Shown here: piece by piece, positions 33,033 through 43,385 of the stretch
How positions within the stretch are numbered: the stretch's first letter is position 1
Layout: every line of letters begins with the position of its first letter
Source: Streptomyces albipurpureus
Lineage (GTDB): Bacteria > Actinomycetota > Actinomycetes > Streptomycetales > Streptomycetaceae
Direction: 5' to 3'
Assembly: GCF_023701525.1 (NCBI RefSeq)
Contig: NZ_JAMQAW010000006.1
Span: forward strand, 1 to 64,000
DNA length: 64,000 bases
Position numbers and translations under genes: made by a program
The notes under the pieces: model-generated
The model's database searches: none
Told to the model about the DNA's origin: nothing
The model's input: only the letters and a program-made list of their open reading frames with translations

Positions 33033-34427
33033 GTGAGGACACCTGTCGTCGCCTCCCGGACACGGGCACTGCTCGCCGTGTCCCTGGGTGTGTTCTGTGT
33101 ACAGCTCGACGCGTTCGCCCTCCCCGTGGCGTTGCGGCGGTTGGTTCACGACCTACCGACATCGAGCGCGGACCCGGGATGGGTGCTGAGCGCCTATCTG
33201 CTGTCGTCGGGCACCTTCATGCTGGGCGCCGGCAGGCTGGGTGACCTCTGGGGCCGACGACGGCTGCTCATCGTCGGGTTGGCGCTGTTCGGCGCGGCCG
33301 CCGCGGGATGTGCGCTGGCGCCGACCCTGCCCGTACTCATCGGCGCCCGGGTGGTCCAGGGCGCGGGGGCGGCCCTGGTCATGCCGGTGGGGTTGGCCCT
33401 GTTGAGCCAGCGGTACCCGGGGGCGCTGCGGGGGCGGGCGATCGGGTGGGCGCTCGGGCTCGGCGGGATCGCCACCGCGTCCGGACCGTTCATCGGGGGC
33501 GCGGTCACCGAGGCATGGTCCTGGCGGGTGGTGTTCTGGTTGGCGGTGCCACTCACGGCGCTGGGCATCGGGTGTGCCGCGTCTTCCGCGGCACCCCGGA
33601 GCGCTGCCCGGGGTGGTACGAGCAGCCGGTGCGGGGCGCGGCCGGTCGACTGGCGGGGGCTGCTCCTGGCCACCGCCGCGTTGGGGGTCCTCGCCCTTGT
33701 CCTGGACCGTGGTCGGCAGGGGCGGTGGGATGCGGTCCTGTTCGGGCTGGTCGGCGTGGCGGCCCTGGTGATCTTGCTGGTCCGGCGGGAGCGAGCCACG
33801 GCACATCCGCTGGTGGCACCGGCCCTGTTCCGCAATGGACCGTTTATGGCCCTCACCCTCGGCGGGGCGGTCGCCAACACCGCGACGGTGGTCTTCCTCT
33901 ACACGGTGCCCGGCACGCTCCAGGGGCAGTGGGCCCTCTCGGTCTCCGGCGCGGGCACCGCCTTCGCGCTGCCGGCGCTGGCGATGGCCGTGGCGGGGCC
34001 CGTCGCCGGGCGGATACCCGCACGACTGGCCGTCCGGTTGATGGCCGGGGCCCTGGGCGGGATGGCGGCGTTGTTCGGTTGCCTCGCCCAGGCCTCCTCG
34101 CTCACCGTCTATCTGACCGTGGCAACCATCGGTGGCGGGGTCCTGGGGATGGCGAACTCCTTGACGCTGGTGGCCACTCAGACGGCGATCGATCCGCTCT
34201 GGGCGGGTGAGGCGTCGGGAGTCACCAAGACGGTACTCACCCTGGCGGCGGGCCTGGGGATCACCCTGGCGGCATCAGCGAGCGGTCACAGCGATGGCAT
34301 GGGCGCGCGGACACCACCGGACCAGATCTGGTGGATCACCGCCCTGGGGTGTCTCACCTCAGGGTTCCTCCTGGCCAGACTCCATCAGTGGGCCTCCGTC
34401 CGCCCCCGTCGACGGGGGCGCGCATAG
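33033..34427 (+). CDS. DHA2-type MFS drug exporter
   Basis: A 464-residue, about 14-TM proton antiporter. Motif A is GRLGDLWGRRRLLIVG (loop 2-3); motif C-like segments WALGLGGIATASGPFIGGAV and the LDAFALPVALRRL helix 1 motif D1 place it in the EmrB/QacA group, likely exporting hydrophobic or cationic compounds. GTG at 33033 has AAGGAG 9 bases upstream; the open frame to 32940 has none. No regulator is adjacent and the substrate is unknown. Confidence 0.87.
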   Translation: MRTPVVASRTRALLAVSLGVFCVQLDAFALPVALRRLVHDLPTSSADPGWVLSAYLLSSGTFMLGAGRLGDLWGRRRLLIVGLALFGAAAAGCALAPTLPVLIGARVVQGAGAALVMPVGLALLSQRYPGALRGRAIGWALGLGGIATASGPFIGGAVTEAWSWRVVFWLAVPLTALGIGCAASSAAPRSAARGGTSSRCGARPVDWRGLLLATAALGVLALVLDRGRQGRWDAVLFGLVGVAALVILLVRRERATAHPLVAPALFRNGPFMALTLGGAVANTATVVFLYTVPGTLQGQWALSVSGAGTAFALPALAMAVAGPVAGRIPARLAVRLMAGALGGMAALFGCLAQASSLTVYLTVATIGGGVLGMANSLTLVATQTAIDPLWAGEASGVTKTVLTLAAGLGITLAASASGHSDGMGARTPPDQIWWITALGCLTSGFLLARLHQWASVRPRRRGRA

Positions 34428-35443
34428 CTGATTCATGCCCTGGCGACCCACACGGGACTCCCCGCGTCAGCCGGGACGGACTCCCCGGCTACGACGAAGA
34501 GCGCGAGAGCGAAGAACCCCCGGAGCAGGGAGGGCGATTCATCGCGCCGGAAGGGGAGATCCGGGTATCCGCCTTCCCCATCCCCTCGCTCCACCCGCGG
34601 TTTCGTTCACCCTCAAGCCGGTAGGCGTGAAATCCGTGCCGAAGGGAGCCGCGGAGATTTTCCCCTATCACTCGGCCTCCTCTCCCTTGACTTATCCCTC
34701 TCCGAACGGCCGTCTGGGGGCCATCGCACTGAATTTCGTCAGCGCATTCCCTGTCCGGTCGATCAGAAAGACACTCCGCACCGGTCGGCCGAATCGCATG
34801 TCAAACCCTCCAACCAAACAGCGCCACACTCACTCGCGCACCATCCGAGCGCAATTCCACCTCGGAAGGAACGATCGACCGAAACCGGCTGCGACGGTAG
34901 TGACCGGAGGAATTCCGGCTGAGCGGTCCGGAGCGATCCGCGCACATCGGATTCCGGCCCCGCTCGCCGGGAAGCGGAAAGACCCCACCGCGGCCCAGCA
35001 GCGCCATCGTCCACCTCGGGATCGCCGCCGCATCTCTGACGGGGCATCAAATCATGGCGGCACAGGCCCTTTCGGACACCAGGCCCCCTCCGAAGCGATA
35101 CGGAAGGGCGGATGGGGCCAACCCGACAGCTGCACTCATATAAGTCAATGTCAAGCCACTGGCAGGACATTATTCCCAACCTACGCGCATCACTCACTCC
35201 ACCCCGACGCCTCCCGTATGCGTAGCTCTTCCCGCATACCTACCCTCGACCATCAACCCCATTTCCGGCACTCTTCGCATTTACCATCCGCTGGGCGAGC
35301 GAAGGCATCGGGACGGCACTCCCGTTCAACCGGCCGCCATTCCGGAAATCGCAATCCCCTGGCGACCCTTTCTTGCCATCCAAAGGTCCAGACCTTTACT
35401 GTCCCCGGCTACGGATGATCACGTTGACGGGAGAGTCGCTTCT
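34428..35443. other. 1-kb gene-free, relatively AT-rich spacer upstream of the PGRP gene
   Basis: No open frame here looks coding; the longest (34435-35418, plus) is rich in His/Arg/Pro/Thr without any domain. Base composition is clearly less GC-rich than the flanks from about 34640 on. TTGACATTGAC (minus strand, about 35146-35156) and a palindrome at 35382-35397 are the only marked elements. It may hold a long 5' leader or decayed DNA. Confidence 0.45.
35382..35397. promoter_or_regulatory. DasR-responsive-element-like palindrome
   Basis: AAAGGTCCAGACCTTT has perfect 7-base arms around CA. The core GGTCCAGACC differs by one base from the GGTCTAGACC core of dre sites bound by DasR, the GlcNAc-responsive GntR regulator. 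It lies 47 bases upstream of a peptidoglycan-targeting gene. Confidence 0.5.
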
Positions 35444-37570
35444 ATGGCGATCGACATAAGACCGCGCTCGACTTGGGCGGACCGCGCGGCCGCCTCACCC
35501 AGTGGGCACGTACTGGCGCTGCCACTGATCCATGGGGAGGGCCTCGACGGCACCACGGCCCTGCGGATCGTGCGGGATCAGATCGCCGCCCCCGCACAGC
35601 CGGCCCAAGGCCGCGAATGGGCCCCCTGGAAGGGTGGAGTATTCATCCACCACATGGGTTCCATGTCCTTCTCGCCGAATTCCGAGGCGGAGTGCATCGA
35701 GGGGGTCGCAGACGTCTGGGGACAACATATGAGAAAGGACTACGGCGATATCGCCTACAACTTTCTCGTGTGCCCGCACGGAAAGATCTACGAGGGGCGC
35801 GGACTGGTACGCGGCGAGGCGAACGGCGGTGACGCACCGGCGACTTCCCGTACCAAGCAGGGTGAGATCTGGGTCAACGGCACCGGAGCGGTCGGACGCA
35901 ACGCCGGCTTCTACTCCATCCTGGGAATGATCAAATCCTGGGATCAGCCGACCCAGGCGATGCTGAATTCGATAAAGAATCTGATCGGATATCTCCAAGG
36001 GGATGTCAGCTCACACATCCGGGCCGGCGCGAACATCTTCCCGCACTCGCACGGAGACAACACGGAATGCCCCGGCAATCTGACCCCGTACGCAAAGCTG
36101 GGCTCGGTCATCGACCCCGGGCGGCCCGCCCCGTCACCGGTCGTGTCGATCGTCCCGCGGGTGGCATGGGGCGCCCGTCCGCCGAGGGGTGAGTCCTCGG
36201 TACCGCTCTCCCAGCGCACCGGCTTCGCCGTGCACTACTCGGCGGGACCCGCCACCCAGTCCGTGCGATCGATCCAGAACTACCACATGGACGGCAGGAA
36301 CTGGCCCGACATCGGCTACAACTTCCTGGTCGACAGGTTCGGCCGGGTCTATGAGGGCCGTGGCTGGCTCAGCATCGGCGCCCACGCCACCGGCTACAAC
36401 ACCACCCACATCGGCGTCTGCTTCATCGGCAGCAACGGAGACGCGACCCCGGCCGCCAAGAACGCCATCCGCGCGCTGTACTACGCCGCGAACCACAACG
36501 CCGGCCGCACGCTCCAAGCCACCTACCACGGCGCGATCGGATCGACCGCCTGCCCAGGCGCCGACCTGCGCAACTGGGTGATCAGCGGGCTCGCGGGGGA
36601 CAACGTCCCCATCGAGGGCGGCGGTCCGCCCGGGGCCGGGGCCGGTGTCACACACGTCCGTTCCGTCTCCGCTCAGCAGCATGCGGTCAACCTCCTCGGC
36701 CACACACCGCTGCTCGTGGTCGACGGCTCCTTCGGCCCGGCCACCCTGGCCGGTGTGCGCTGGCTCCAGCGGAAGGTCGGCGTCGAGGCGGACGGCAACT
36801 GGGGACCGCTCACCGAAGCCGCGTACGTGGCCCACATCGGCGGAGGCACCGGCGGCGGGCTGACCCTCTACCGCTCCGTCAAGGCCCAGCAGCGCGCGGC
36901 CAACGCGCTCGGCTACACGCCGGCGCTCGTGGTCGACGGCTCCTTCGGCCCGGCCACCACGGCGGGCGTCCGCTGGCTCCAGACCAAGATCGGCGTCGAG
37001 GCGGACGGCAACTGGGGACCGGCGACGGAGAAGGCCTACCTCGCCCACACCGGCCAAGGCTCCAGCTCCGGCGGTATCTCCACGATCCGCTCGGTCTCCT
37101 ACCAGCAGAACGCGGTCAACGGCCTCGGCTACACACCGGCCCTGGTCGTGGACGGCGCCTTCGGGCCGCTCACCCTGGCCGGTGTCCGCTGGCTCCAGAC
37201 CAAGATCGGTGTGGACGCCGACGGCAACTGGGGTCCCAACACCGAGGCCGCGTACGGCAGATGGTCCGACGGCGAACGCCTCGTCGTGGACGGCAGCTTC
37301 GGCCCGGCCACCATCTCGGCCACCCAGCGGGCGATCGGTGTCGTACCGGACGGCGTCTGGGGCCCGGAGTCCAAGCGGGCGCTCCAGCGCCATCTCAACA
37401 CCTGGTCAGACGCGGGCCTGGTGGTCGACGGCGCCATCGGACCCGGAACCGTCAAGGCCCTCCAGAACCATCTGAACAAGATGATCCGCGCCGGACTCCC
37501 CCTCGACGGGTCCTGGGGGCCCGCCACCAACCGAGCCCTACAGACCGCACTCAACCTGGAGAAGTTCTGA
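35444..37570 (+). CDS. Tandem PGRP/amidase_2 protein with C-terminal peptidoglycan-binding repeats
   Basis: A 708-residue modular protein. Residues about 60-225 form a first amidase_2/PGRP-like domain (GGVFIHHMGSMSF, CPHGKIYEGRGL, PHSHGDNTECPG). Residues 235-375 form a second, more canonical one (FAVHYSAGP, GYNFLVDRFGRVYEGRGW, IGAHATGYNTTHIGVCFIGS, TYHGAIGSTACPG), with zinc-ligand candidates His264, His362 and Cys370. Residues about 400-708 hold five PG_binding_1-like repeats with VVDGSFGPAT and EADGNWGP. No signal peptide is visible, unusual for a cell-wall hydrolase. Its TGA is followed at once by the PhoX ATG. Likely an N-acetylmuramoyl-L-alanine amidase or wall-binding protein. Confidence 0.88.
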   Translation: MAIDIRPRSTWADRAAASPSGHVLALPLIHGEGLDGTTALRIVRDQIAAPAQPAQGREWAPWKGGVFIHHMGSMSFSPNSEAECIEGVADVWGQHMRKDYGDIAYNFLVCPHGKIYEGRGLVRGEANGGDAPATSRTKQGEIWVNGTGAVGRNAGFYSILGMIKSWDQPTQAMLNSIKNLIGYLQGDVSSHIRAGANIFPHSHGDNTECPGNLTPYAKLGSVIDPGRPAPSPVVSIVPRVAWGARPPRGESSVPLSQRTGFAVHYSAGPATQSVRSIQNYHMDGRNWPDIGYNFLVDRFGRVYEGRGWLSIGAHATGYNTTHIGVCFIGSNGDATPAAKNAIRALYYAANHNAGRTLQATYHGAIGSTACPGADLRNWVISGLAGDNVPIEGGGPPGAGAGVTHVRSVSAQQHAVNLLGHTPLLVVDGSFGPATLAGVRWLQRKVGVEADGNWGPLTEAAYVAHIGGGTGGGLTLYRSVKAQQRAANALGYTPALVVDGSFGPATTAGVRWLQTKIGVEADGNWGPATEKAYLAHTGQGSSSGGISTIRSVSYQQNAVNGLGYTPALVVDGAFGPLTLAGVRWLQTKIGVDADGNWGPNTEAAYGRWSDGERLVVDGSFGPATISATQRAIGVVPDGVWGPESKRALQRHLNTWSDAGLVVDGAIGPGTVKALQNHLNKMIRAGLPLDGSWGPATNRALQTALNLEKF

Positions 37571-39421
37571 ATGGGACAGCACCCGAACCCGTCGGCGGAC
37601 AGGCAGCCGCAACCCTCCGTCGACCGGCCAACCGCCGCGTCCCGACGCACCGTTCTCGCCGGGGGCGCGCTCGCTGCCGCCGGCCTCATCGTCGCGTCCG
37701 CTCCGAGCGCTACGGCCGCGCCCGGGTTCCCGGCCGAAACCGGCGGCCACGGCGTGCTGCCCGCCTTCACCGCGGTGCCGGCCGGTGACGCCGACGCGCT
37801 CATCGTCCCCGAGGGCTTCCGGGCCGACACCATCGCCCGCTGGGGCGAGCCCCTGACGTCCTCCGCCCCGCCCTGGCGCCCCGGGCGGGTGGCCTCCGCG
37901 GCCGACCAGGCGCACCAGATCGGAAGCCACCACCACGGAGTGGGGTTCCTGCCCTTCGCCCGGAGCGGCAACACTCCCCCGCACGGCCTGCTGGTCCTGG
38001 CCCATGAGTCCGCCGACGCCGCGCTTACGGAGGGCGCGGCGCAGACGGCCATGGCAGCGCAGGGGGTGACCGTGGTCGCGGTGGCCGCCGGAAGGACCGC
38101 GAAGACCGCCTGGCGCACCGAGAGCTCCCGGTACAACCGGCGCATCACCGCGAACACCCCGGTCCGGCTCTCCGGCCCGGCCGCGGGCCGGGGCACGGCC
38201 CTCGGTGTGCTGGCCCCCGGCGCGGTCGACATCACTCCCTGGGGCACGGTGCTCGTGGCGGAGGAGAACGCCAACGCGTTCTTCGGCACCGACGACCGGA
38301 CCTGGCGTCGCTCCGAGAGCGATGTCCGCGACGGTCTGGCCGCCAGCGGTTTCGGACACGCCTGGCACACCGAGAACCCCCGGTTCGACCTGGCCGACCG
38401 GCGCTCCCACCCCGAGCACTACGGCTGGATCGTGGAGATCGACGCCCGCGACCCGGCATCGGAGCCGATCAAGCGGACCGCCCTCGGGCGCTTCGCGCAC
38501 GGCAGCGCGACGGTGTCCGAGACCGCCGGACGGATCATCGTCCACAGCACGGACGCGGAGGACGGCGAGTACCTGTACCGCTTCGTCGGCTCCGCACCCT
38601 GGCGCGAGCTACGCGCGCGGGGCAAGGACCCCTTGGACCACGGCACCCTCCAGGTCGCCCGGCTCTCCCCAGACGGCACCGGCGCATGGCTGCCGCTGGC
38701 GTACGGGAAGGGGCCGCTGACCGCGGAGAACGGCTGGCGGGACCAGGCCGATGTGCTCGTACGGGCCCGGCTCGCGGCCGATGCGCTCGGCGCGACACCG
38801 CTGGCCCGCCCCGAGCGGGTGGCGGTCGACCCGCTCGGCGGCGACGTCTATCTCGCCTTGGTGGGCGGGGAGGGCGGCGCCTCCTGCGGTGGCGCGGGCA
38901 GCGCCTGTGTCCCGGGCACGGGTCCTTACGGTGAGATCGTGCGCTGGCGCGGTGAGGGCGGCGACCCGGCCGCGAACGTGTTCGCGTGGGAGCGGTTCCT
39001 CACCGGCGGCGAGGACGACGCGGCGTCGGAAGGGGCGTTCGCGCACCCCAAGGGTCTGTGGTTCGACGCGGGCGGGCGGCTGTGGATCTCCACCGGCATT
39101 CCCGGCCGTCACCTCAACGGTCCTGACGGGCCCTACCGGTCGCTCGGCAACAACGCCCTGCTGGCGGCGGACACCCGCACCGGAACGGTCCAACGGTTCC
39201 TCACCGCGCCGCGCGGCGCCGAGGTGACCGGCGTGGCCACCTCGGCCGACGGTCGCACGCTGTTCGTCAACATCCAGCACCCCGGTCAGCGCACCTCCGC
39301 CTGGGGTGCGCCGAAGGCGGGCGACCCCGGGGCCGTCAGCTCCTGGCCGGACGGAAACCGAGGGTCCCGCCCCCGCTCGGCCACCGCGGTGATCCGGCAC
39401 ACCGGCACCCGGAACGGCTGA
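37571..39421 (+). CDS. PhoX-family Tat-exported phosphatase
   Basis: A 616-residue protein. The Tat signal is ASRRTVLAGGALAAAGLIVA, cleaved near residue 50 (ATA-APG). The mature part is a PhoX/DUF839 beta-propeller: TPWGTVLVAEENANAFFG, HYGWIVEIDARDPASEPIKR, LGRFAHGSATVSETAGRIIV, DGEYLYRFVGS and FAHPKGLWFDAGGRLWIST. PhoX enzymes are calcium/iron phosphomonoesterases that release phosphate outside the cell. It begins one base after the stop of the PGRP gene, so the two are translated from one message. A strong hairpin follows. Confidence 0.92.
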   Translation: MGQHPNPSADRQPQPSVDRPTAASRRTVLAGGALAAAGLIVASAPSATAAPGFPAETGGHGVLPAFTAVPAGDADALIVPEGFRADTIARWGEPLTSSAPPWRPGRVASAADQAHQIGSHHHGVGFLPFARSGNTPPHGLLVLAHESADAALTEGAAQTAMAAQGVTVVAVAAGRTAKTAWRTESSRYNRRITANTPVRLSGPAAGRGTALGVLAPGAVDITPWGTVLVAEENANAFFGTDDRTWRRSESDVRDGLAASGFGHAWHTENPRFDLADRRSHPEHYGWIVEIDARDPASEPIKRTALGRFAHGSATVSETAGRIIVHSTDAEDGEYLYRFVGSAPWRELRARGKDPLDHGTLQVARLSPDGTGAWLPLAYGKGPLTAENGWRDQADVLVRARLAADALGATPLARPERVAVDPLGGDVYLALVGGEGGASCGGAGSACVPGTGPYGEIVRWRGEGGDPAANVFAWERFLTGGEDDAASEGAFAHPKGLWFDAGGRLWISTGIPGRHLNGPDGPYRSLGNNALLAADTRTGTVQRFLTAPRGAEVTGVATSADGRTLFVNIQHPGQRTSAWGAPKAGDPGAVSSWPDGNRGSRPRSATAVIRHTGTRNG

Positions 39422-39438
39422 GGTACACCCCGTCATCC

Positions 39439-39473
39439 GGGCCGCTCGCCGGGAAACCCCCGGCGGGCGGCCC
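39439..39473 (+). terminator. Terminator after phoX
   Basis: Fifteen-base arms 39439-39453 and 39459-39473 (GGGCCGC.../...GCGGCCC) with one G-T pair and a 5-base loop, 17 bases past the stop. Confidence 0.65.
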
Positions 39474-39734
39474 TGGCCTGGTGCGTCCCACCGGCCCGGG
39501 GACGGCAAGGCGCCGCGAAACCGGGGCCATAACGCTCGTTCCGCCGACCGCCTGGCCCGGCCCGGCTGAGGGTTCTGCCCCAACCGCCCTCGCTCCCCCG
39601 CCGAAGCACAGAACAGCCCTTCCTCGAAGGCCTCCATCCCCTGGGCACGGCCCGGCCGCCGGACGGCAACTCCCGCTCCCCAGCAGGCATATGACGGGTC
39701 AACAGATATGGCTCCCACCGTGACCGGGCACACA

Positions 39735-39781
39735 TACCGCAGGGGCCCGACTCACGAGAGGTGAGTCGGGCCCCTGCGGTA
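39735..39781. terminator. Strong bidirectional terminator, 21-bp stem
   Basis: Perfect 21-base arms (39735-39755 and 39761-39781; the stem starts TACCGCAGGGGCCCGACTCA) with loop GAGAG. It lies 7 bases after the serA stop and separates serA from the convergent phoX unit. Confidence 0.88.
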
Positions 39782-39788
39782 GGAGAGG

Positions 39789-41387
39789 TCAGATCAGGTT
39801 GACCGAGCGGGCCGATACGGCGCCGATCTCTTCGGCGATCTCCGTGAGCACCGACTGCGGCACATCGTCATCCACCGTGAGTACGACAACGGCTTCGCCG
39901 CCCTCATGGGCACGGGACACCTGCATCCCCGCGATGTTCAGTCCGGCCTCACCGAGAATCCGGCCGACGGTGCCGACGACACCGGGGCGGTCCTGGTAGC
40001 GCAGCACCACCATGTGGTCGGCGAGCGCCAGATCGATGTCGTGGTCGCCGATCGCCACGATCTTCTGAAGGTGCTTGGGACCGGCGAGAGTGCCGGAGAC
40101 CGCGACCTCCTCACCGCCCGAGAGGGTGCCGCGCACGGTGACGACATTGCGGTGGTCCGGGGACTCCGAGCTGGTCGTCAGCCGTACCTCAACACCGCGC
40201 TCCTGTGCGAAGAGCGGAGCGTTGACATAGGAAACGGTCTCGTCGACGACGTCTTCGAACACGCCCTTGAGCGCTGATAGTTCCAGCACCTTGACGTCGT
40301 GCTGGGTGATCTCGCCGTACACCTCGACATCGAGACGGACCGCGACCTCGCCCGCGAGTGCGGTGAAGATGCGGCCGAGGCGCTCGGCGAGCGGCAGACC
40401 GGGCTTGACGTCCTCGGCGATCACGCCGCCCTGAACGTTGACCGCGTCCGGCACCAGCTCACCGGCGAGCGCGAGGCGCACGGAACGGGCGACGGCGACG
40501 CCGGCCTTCTCCTGTGCCTCGTCGGTGGACGCGCCGAGGTGCGGGGTACAGACGACCTGGTCGAACTGGAAGAGCGGGGAGTCGGTGCACGGCTCCTTCG
40601 CATACACATCGAGGCCCGCGCCCGCGACCCGGCCCTCCTTGAGCGCCGAGGCCAGCGCCTCCTCGTCGACGATGCCACCGCGGGCGGCGTTGACGATCCG
40701 CACGGTCGGCTTGACCTTGTGCAGCGCGTCGTCCCCGATGAGACCGAGGGTCTCGGGGGTCTTCGGCAGATGCACGGTGATGAAGTCGGCGACTTCCAGC
40801 AGCTCATCGAGGGTGAGCAGCTTGACGCCCATCTGGGCGGCGCGGGCGGGCTGAACATAGGGGTCGTACGCGACGATCTTCATACCGAAGGCCGACATCC
40901 GCTGGGCGACCAGCACACCGATACGGCCGAGGCCGACCACGCCGAGGACCTTCTCGCTCAGCTCGACGCCGGTGTACTTGGAGCGCTTCCACTCGCCGTT
41001 CTTCAGGGCGGTGTTGGCCTGGGGGATGTTGCGCGCGGTGGCGACGAGCAGGCCGCAGGCCAGCTCGGCGGCCGTGACGATGTTGGAGGTCGGTGCGTTG
41101 ACGACCATGACGCCGGCCTTGGTGGCGGCGGACACGTCGACGTTGTCCAGGCCGACACCGGCGCGTGCGACGACGCGCAACTTCTTGGCGGCGGCGATGG
41201 CTTCGGCGTCGACCTTGGTCGCGGAACGCACCAGAATGGCGTCCACATCGGCGATGGCGGGGATCAACTCCGCACGGTCCGCACCGTTGCAGTGACGAAT
41301 CTCAAAGTCAGGGCCGAGCGCATCCACGGTGGCGGGCGACAGCTCTTCAGCGATGAGTACGACTGGTTTCCGAGACGCAGTGCTCAC
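39789..41387 (-). CDS. serA: D-3-phosphoglycerate dehydrogenase
   Basis: A 532-residue, long (type I) enzyme for the first step of serine synthesis. The catalytic/NAD core holds LGVVGLGRIGVLVAQRMSAF (Rossmann), VNAARGGIVDEEAL (Arg), DVYAKEPCTDSPLF (Glu) and TPHLGASTDEAQEKAG (His). An allosteric substrate-binding insert (about 320-450) and a C-terminal ACT domain (DRPGVVGTVGRILGEAGLNI) follow, as in Mycobacterium SerA. GTG at 41387 has GAGGA 5 bases upstream; ATG at 41399 is an alternative. It lies 313 bases downstream of ilvC, with its own probable promoter, and ends in a strong terminator. Confidence 0.95.
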   Translation of the reverse strand: MSTASRKPVVLIAEELSPATVDALGPDFEIRHCNGADRAELIPAIADVDAILVRSATKVDAEAIAAAKKLRVVARAGVGLDNVDVSAATKAGVMVVNAPTSNIVTAAELACGLLVATARNIPQANTALKNGEWKRSKYTGVELSEKVLGVVGLGRIGVLVAQRMSAFGMKIVAYDPYVQPARAAQMGVKLLTLDELLEVADFITVHLPKTPETLGLIGDDALHKVKPTVRIVNAARGGIVDEEALASALKEGRVAGAGLDVYAKEPCTDSPLFQFDQVVCTPHLGASTDEAQEKAGVAVARSVRLALAGELVPDAVNVQGGVIAEDVKPGLPLAERLGRIFTALAGEVAVRLDVEVYGEITQHDVKVLELSALKGVFEDVVDETVSYVNAPLFAQERGVEVRLTTSSESPDHRNVVTVRGTLSGGEEVAVSGTLAGPKHLQKIVAIGDHDIDLALADHMVVLRYQDRPGVVGTVGRILGEAGLNIAGMQVSRAHEGGEAVVVLTVDDDVPQSVLTEIAEEIGAVSARSVNLI

Positions 41388-41503
41388 GTGAGTCCTCACT
41401 AGTCCATTGCAGACGGCCGTCCCGACGGCCGCAGGCGGTGGAGGGGGCTAGCCGCGTGGAAGACGCACGACACTGTGGGCCTGACGCGAAGGTGTTGTTG
41501 AGA

Positions 41504-41531
41504 AGTGTAGTGGTGGATCGGGGTGTGTCTT
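41504..41531 (-). promoter_or_regulatory. Possible serA promoter
   Basis: Minus strand AAGACA (41531-41526) and TACACT (41509-41504) spaced by 16 bases, about 115 bases upstream of the GTG. A GC hairpin (CGGCCGTC/GACGGCCG, 41414-41431) lies in the leader between it and the start. Confidence 0.35.
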
Positions 41532-41663
41532 GTGCCTTCTCGGCAGGATCACCCATCCGTGGCTGGACGAAGTGGAGAACCGCCCGGAGAGTCCCGGCGT
41601 GTCCGCGAGTGTCCGGGGCGCACACCGGTCGCTCTCGCGCCCGGGCGGTGCCATCACGGCGAA

Positions 41664-41689
41664 GGGCCGGGACACGGCAGTCCCGGCCC
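41664..41689 (-). terminator. Terminator after ilvC
   Basis: Perfect 10-base arms GGGCCGGGAC (41664-41673) and GTCCCGGCCC (41680-41689), 6-base loop, 11 bases beyond the ilvC stop. It separates ilvBNC from serA. Confidence 0.65.
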
Positions 41690-41700
41690 CCGCCTTCGGC

Positions 41701-42777
<1,077 letters not shown>

Positions 42778-42798
42778 CTATGCGAGCCGGAGCGAGGG

Positions 42799-43356
42799 TC
42801 AGGCGCTGCGGTCGAGGGCGCGCAGCGACCGGTCGGTGATGGACCGGGCGCCACGCCCTATGGCGATCGTGCCGGACTGCACCAGCTCCTTGATGCCGAA
42901 CTGCTCCAGCATCTTGAGCATGGCCTCCAGCTTGTCACTCGATCCGGTGGCCTCGATGGTGACCGCCTCGGGTGAGACGTCCACGGTCTTGGCACGGAAC
43001 AGCTGGACGATCTCGACGATCTGGGAACGGGTCTCGTTGTCGGCGCGGACCTTCACCAGCACGAGTTCGCGCTGGATGGCGTTGGCCGGCTCCAGTTCGA
43101 CGATCTTCAGGACGTTGACGAGCTTGTTGAGCTGCTTGGTCACCTGCTCCAGCGGCAGTTCCTCGACATTGACCACGATGGTGATGCGGGAGATGTCGGG
43201 GTGTTCGGTCACGCCGACGGCGAGCGAGTCGATGTTGAAGCCGCGGCGGGAGAAGAGGGCGGCGATCCGGGCCAGGATGCCGGGGGTGTTCTGCACCAGG
43301 ACGGAGAGCGTGTGCTTCGACATATGCGTGTGCGCCGGGTTGTTGTAGGAGGTCAT
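42799..43356 (-). CDS. ilvN: Acetolactate synthase small (regulatory) subunit
   Basis: A 185-residue regulatory chain of acetohydroxyacid synthase that confers valine feedback inhibition. The N-terminal ACT domain runs from HTLSVLVQNTPGILARIAAL to about 85, with SRRGFNIDSLAVG. The second domain (RELVLVKVRADNETRSQIVE, ATGSSDKLEAMLKMLEQFGI) is standard. The start at 43356 (MTSYNNP) has AGAGAG upstream; an internal ATG (MSKHTL) lacks one. It follows ilvB by 29 bases. Confidence 0.95.
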   Translation of the reverse strand: MTSYNNPAHTHMSKHTLSVLVQNTPGILARIAALFSRRGFNIDSLAVGVTEHPDISRITIVVNVEELPLEQVTKQLNKLVNVLKIVELEPANAIQRELVLVKVRADNETRSQIVEIVQLFRAKTVDVSPEAVTIEATGSSDKLEAMLKMLEQFGIKELVQSGTIAIGRGARSITDRSLRALDRSA

Positions 43357-43385
43357 CGGAGTCGGTCTCTCTTCTGCTCGCTCGC

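Noticed and set aside
34435..35418. 327-codon plus-strand open frame before the PGRP gene
   Set aside because: Codon pattern lacks GC at third positions expected here, His/Arg/Pro-rich with no domain, and its 5' end overlaps the preceding stop region.
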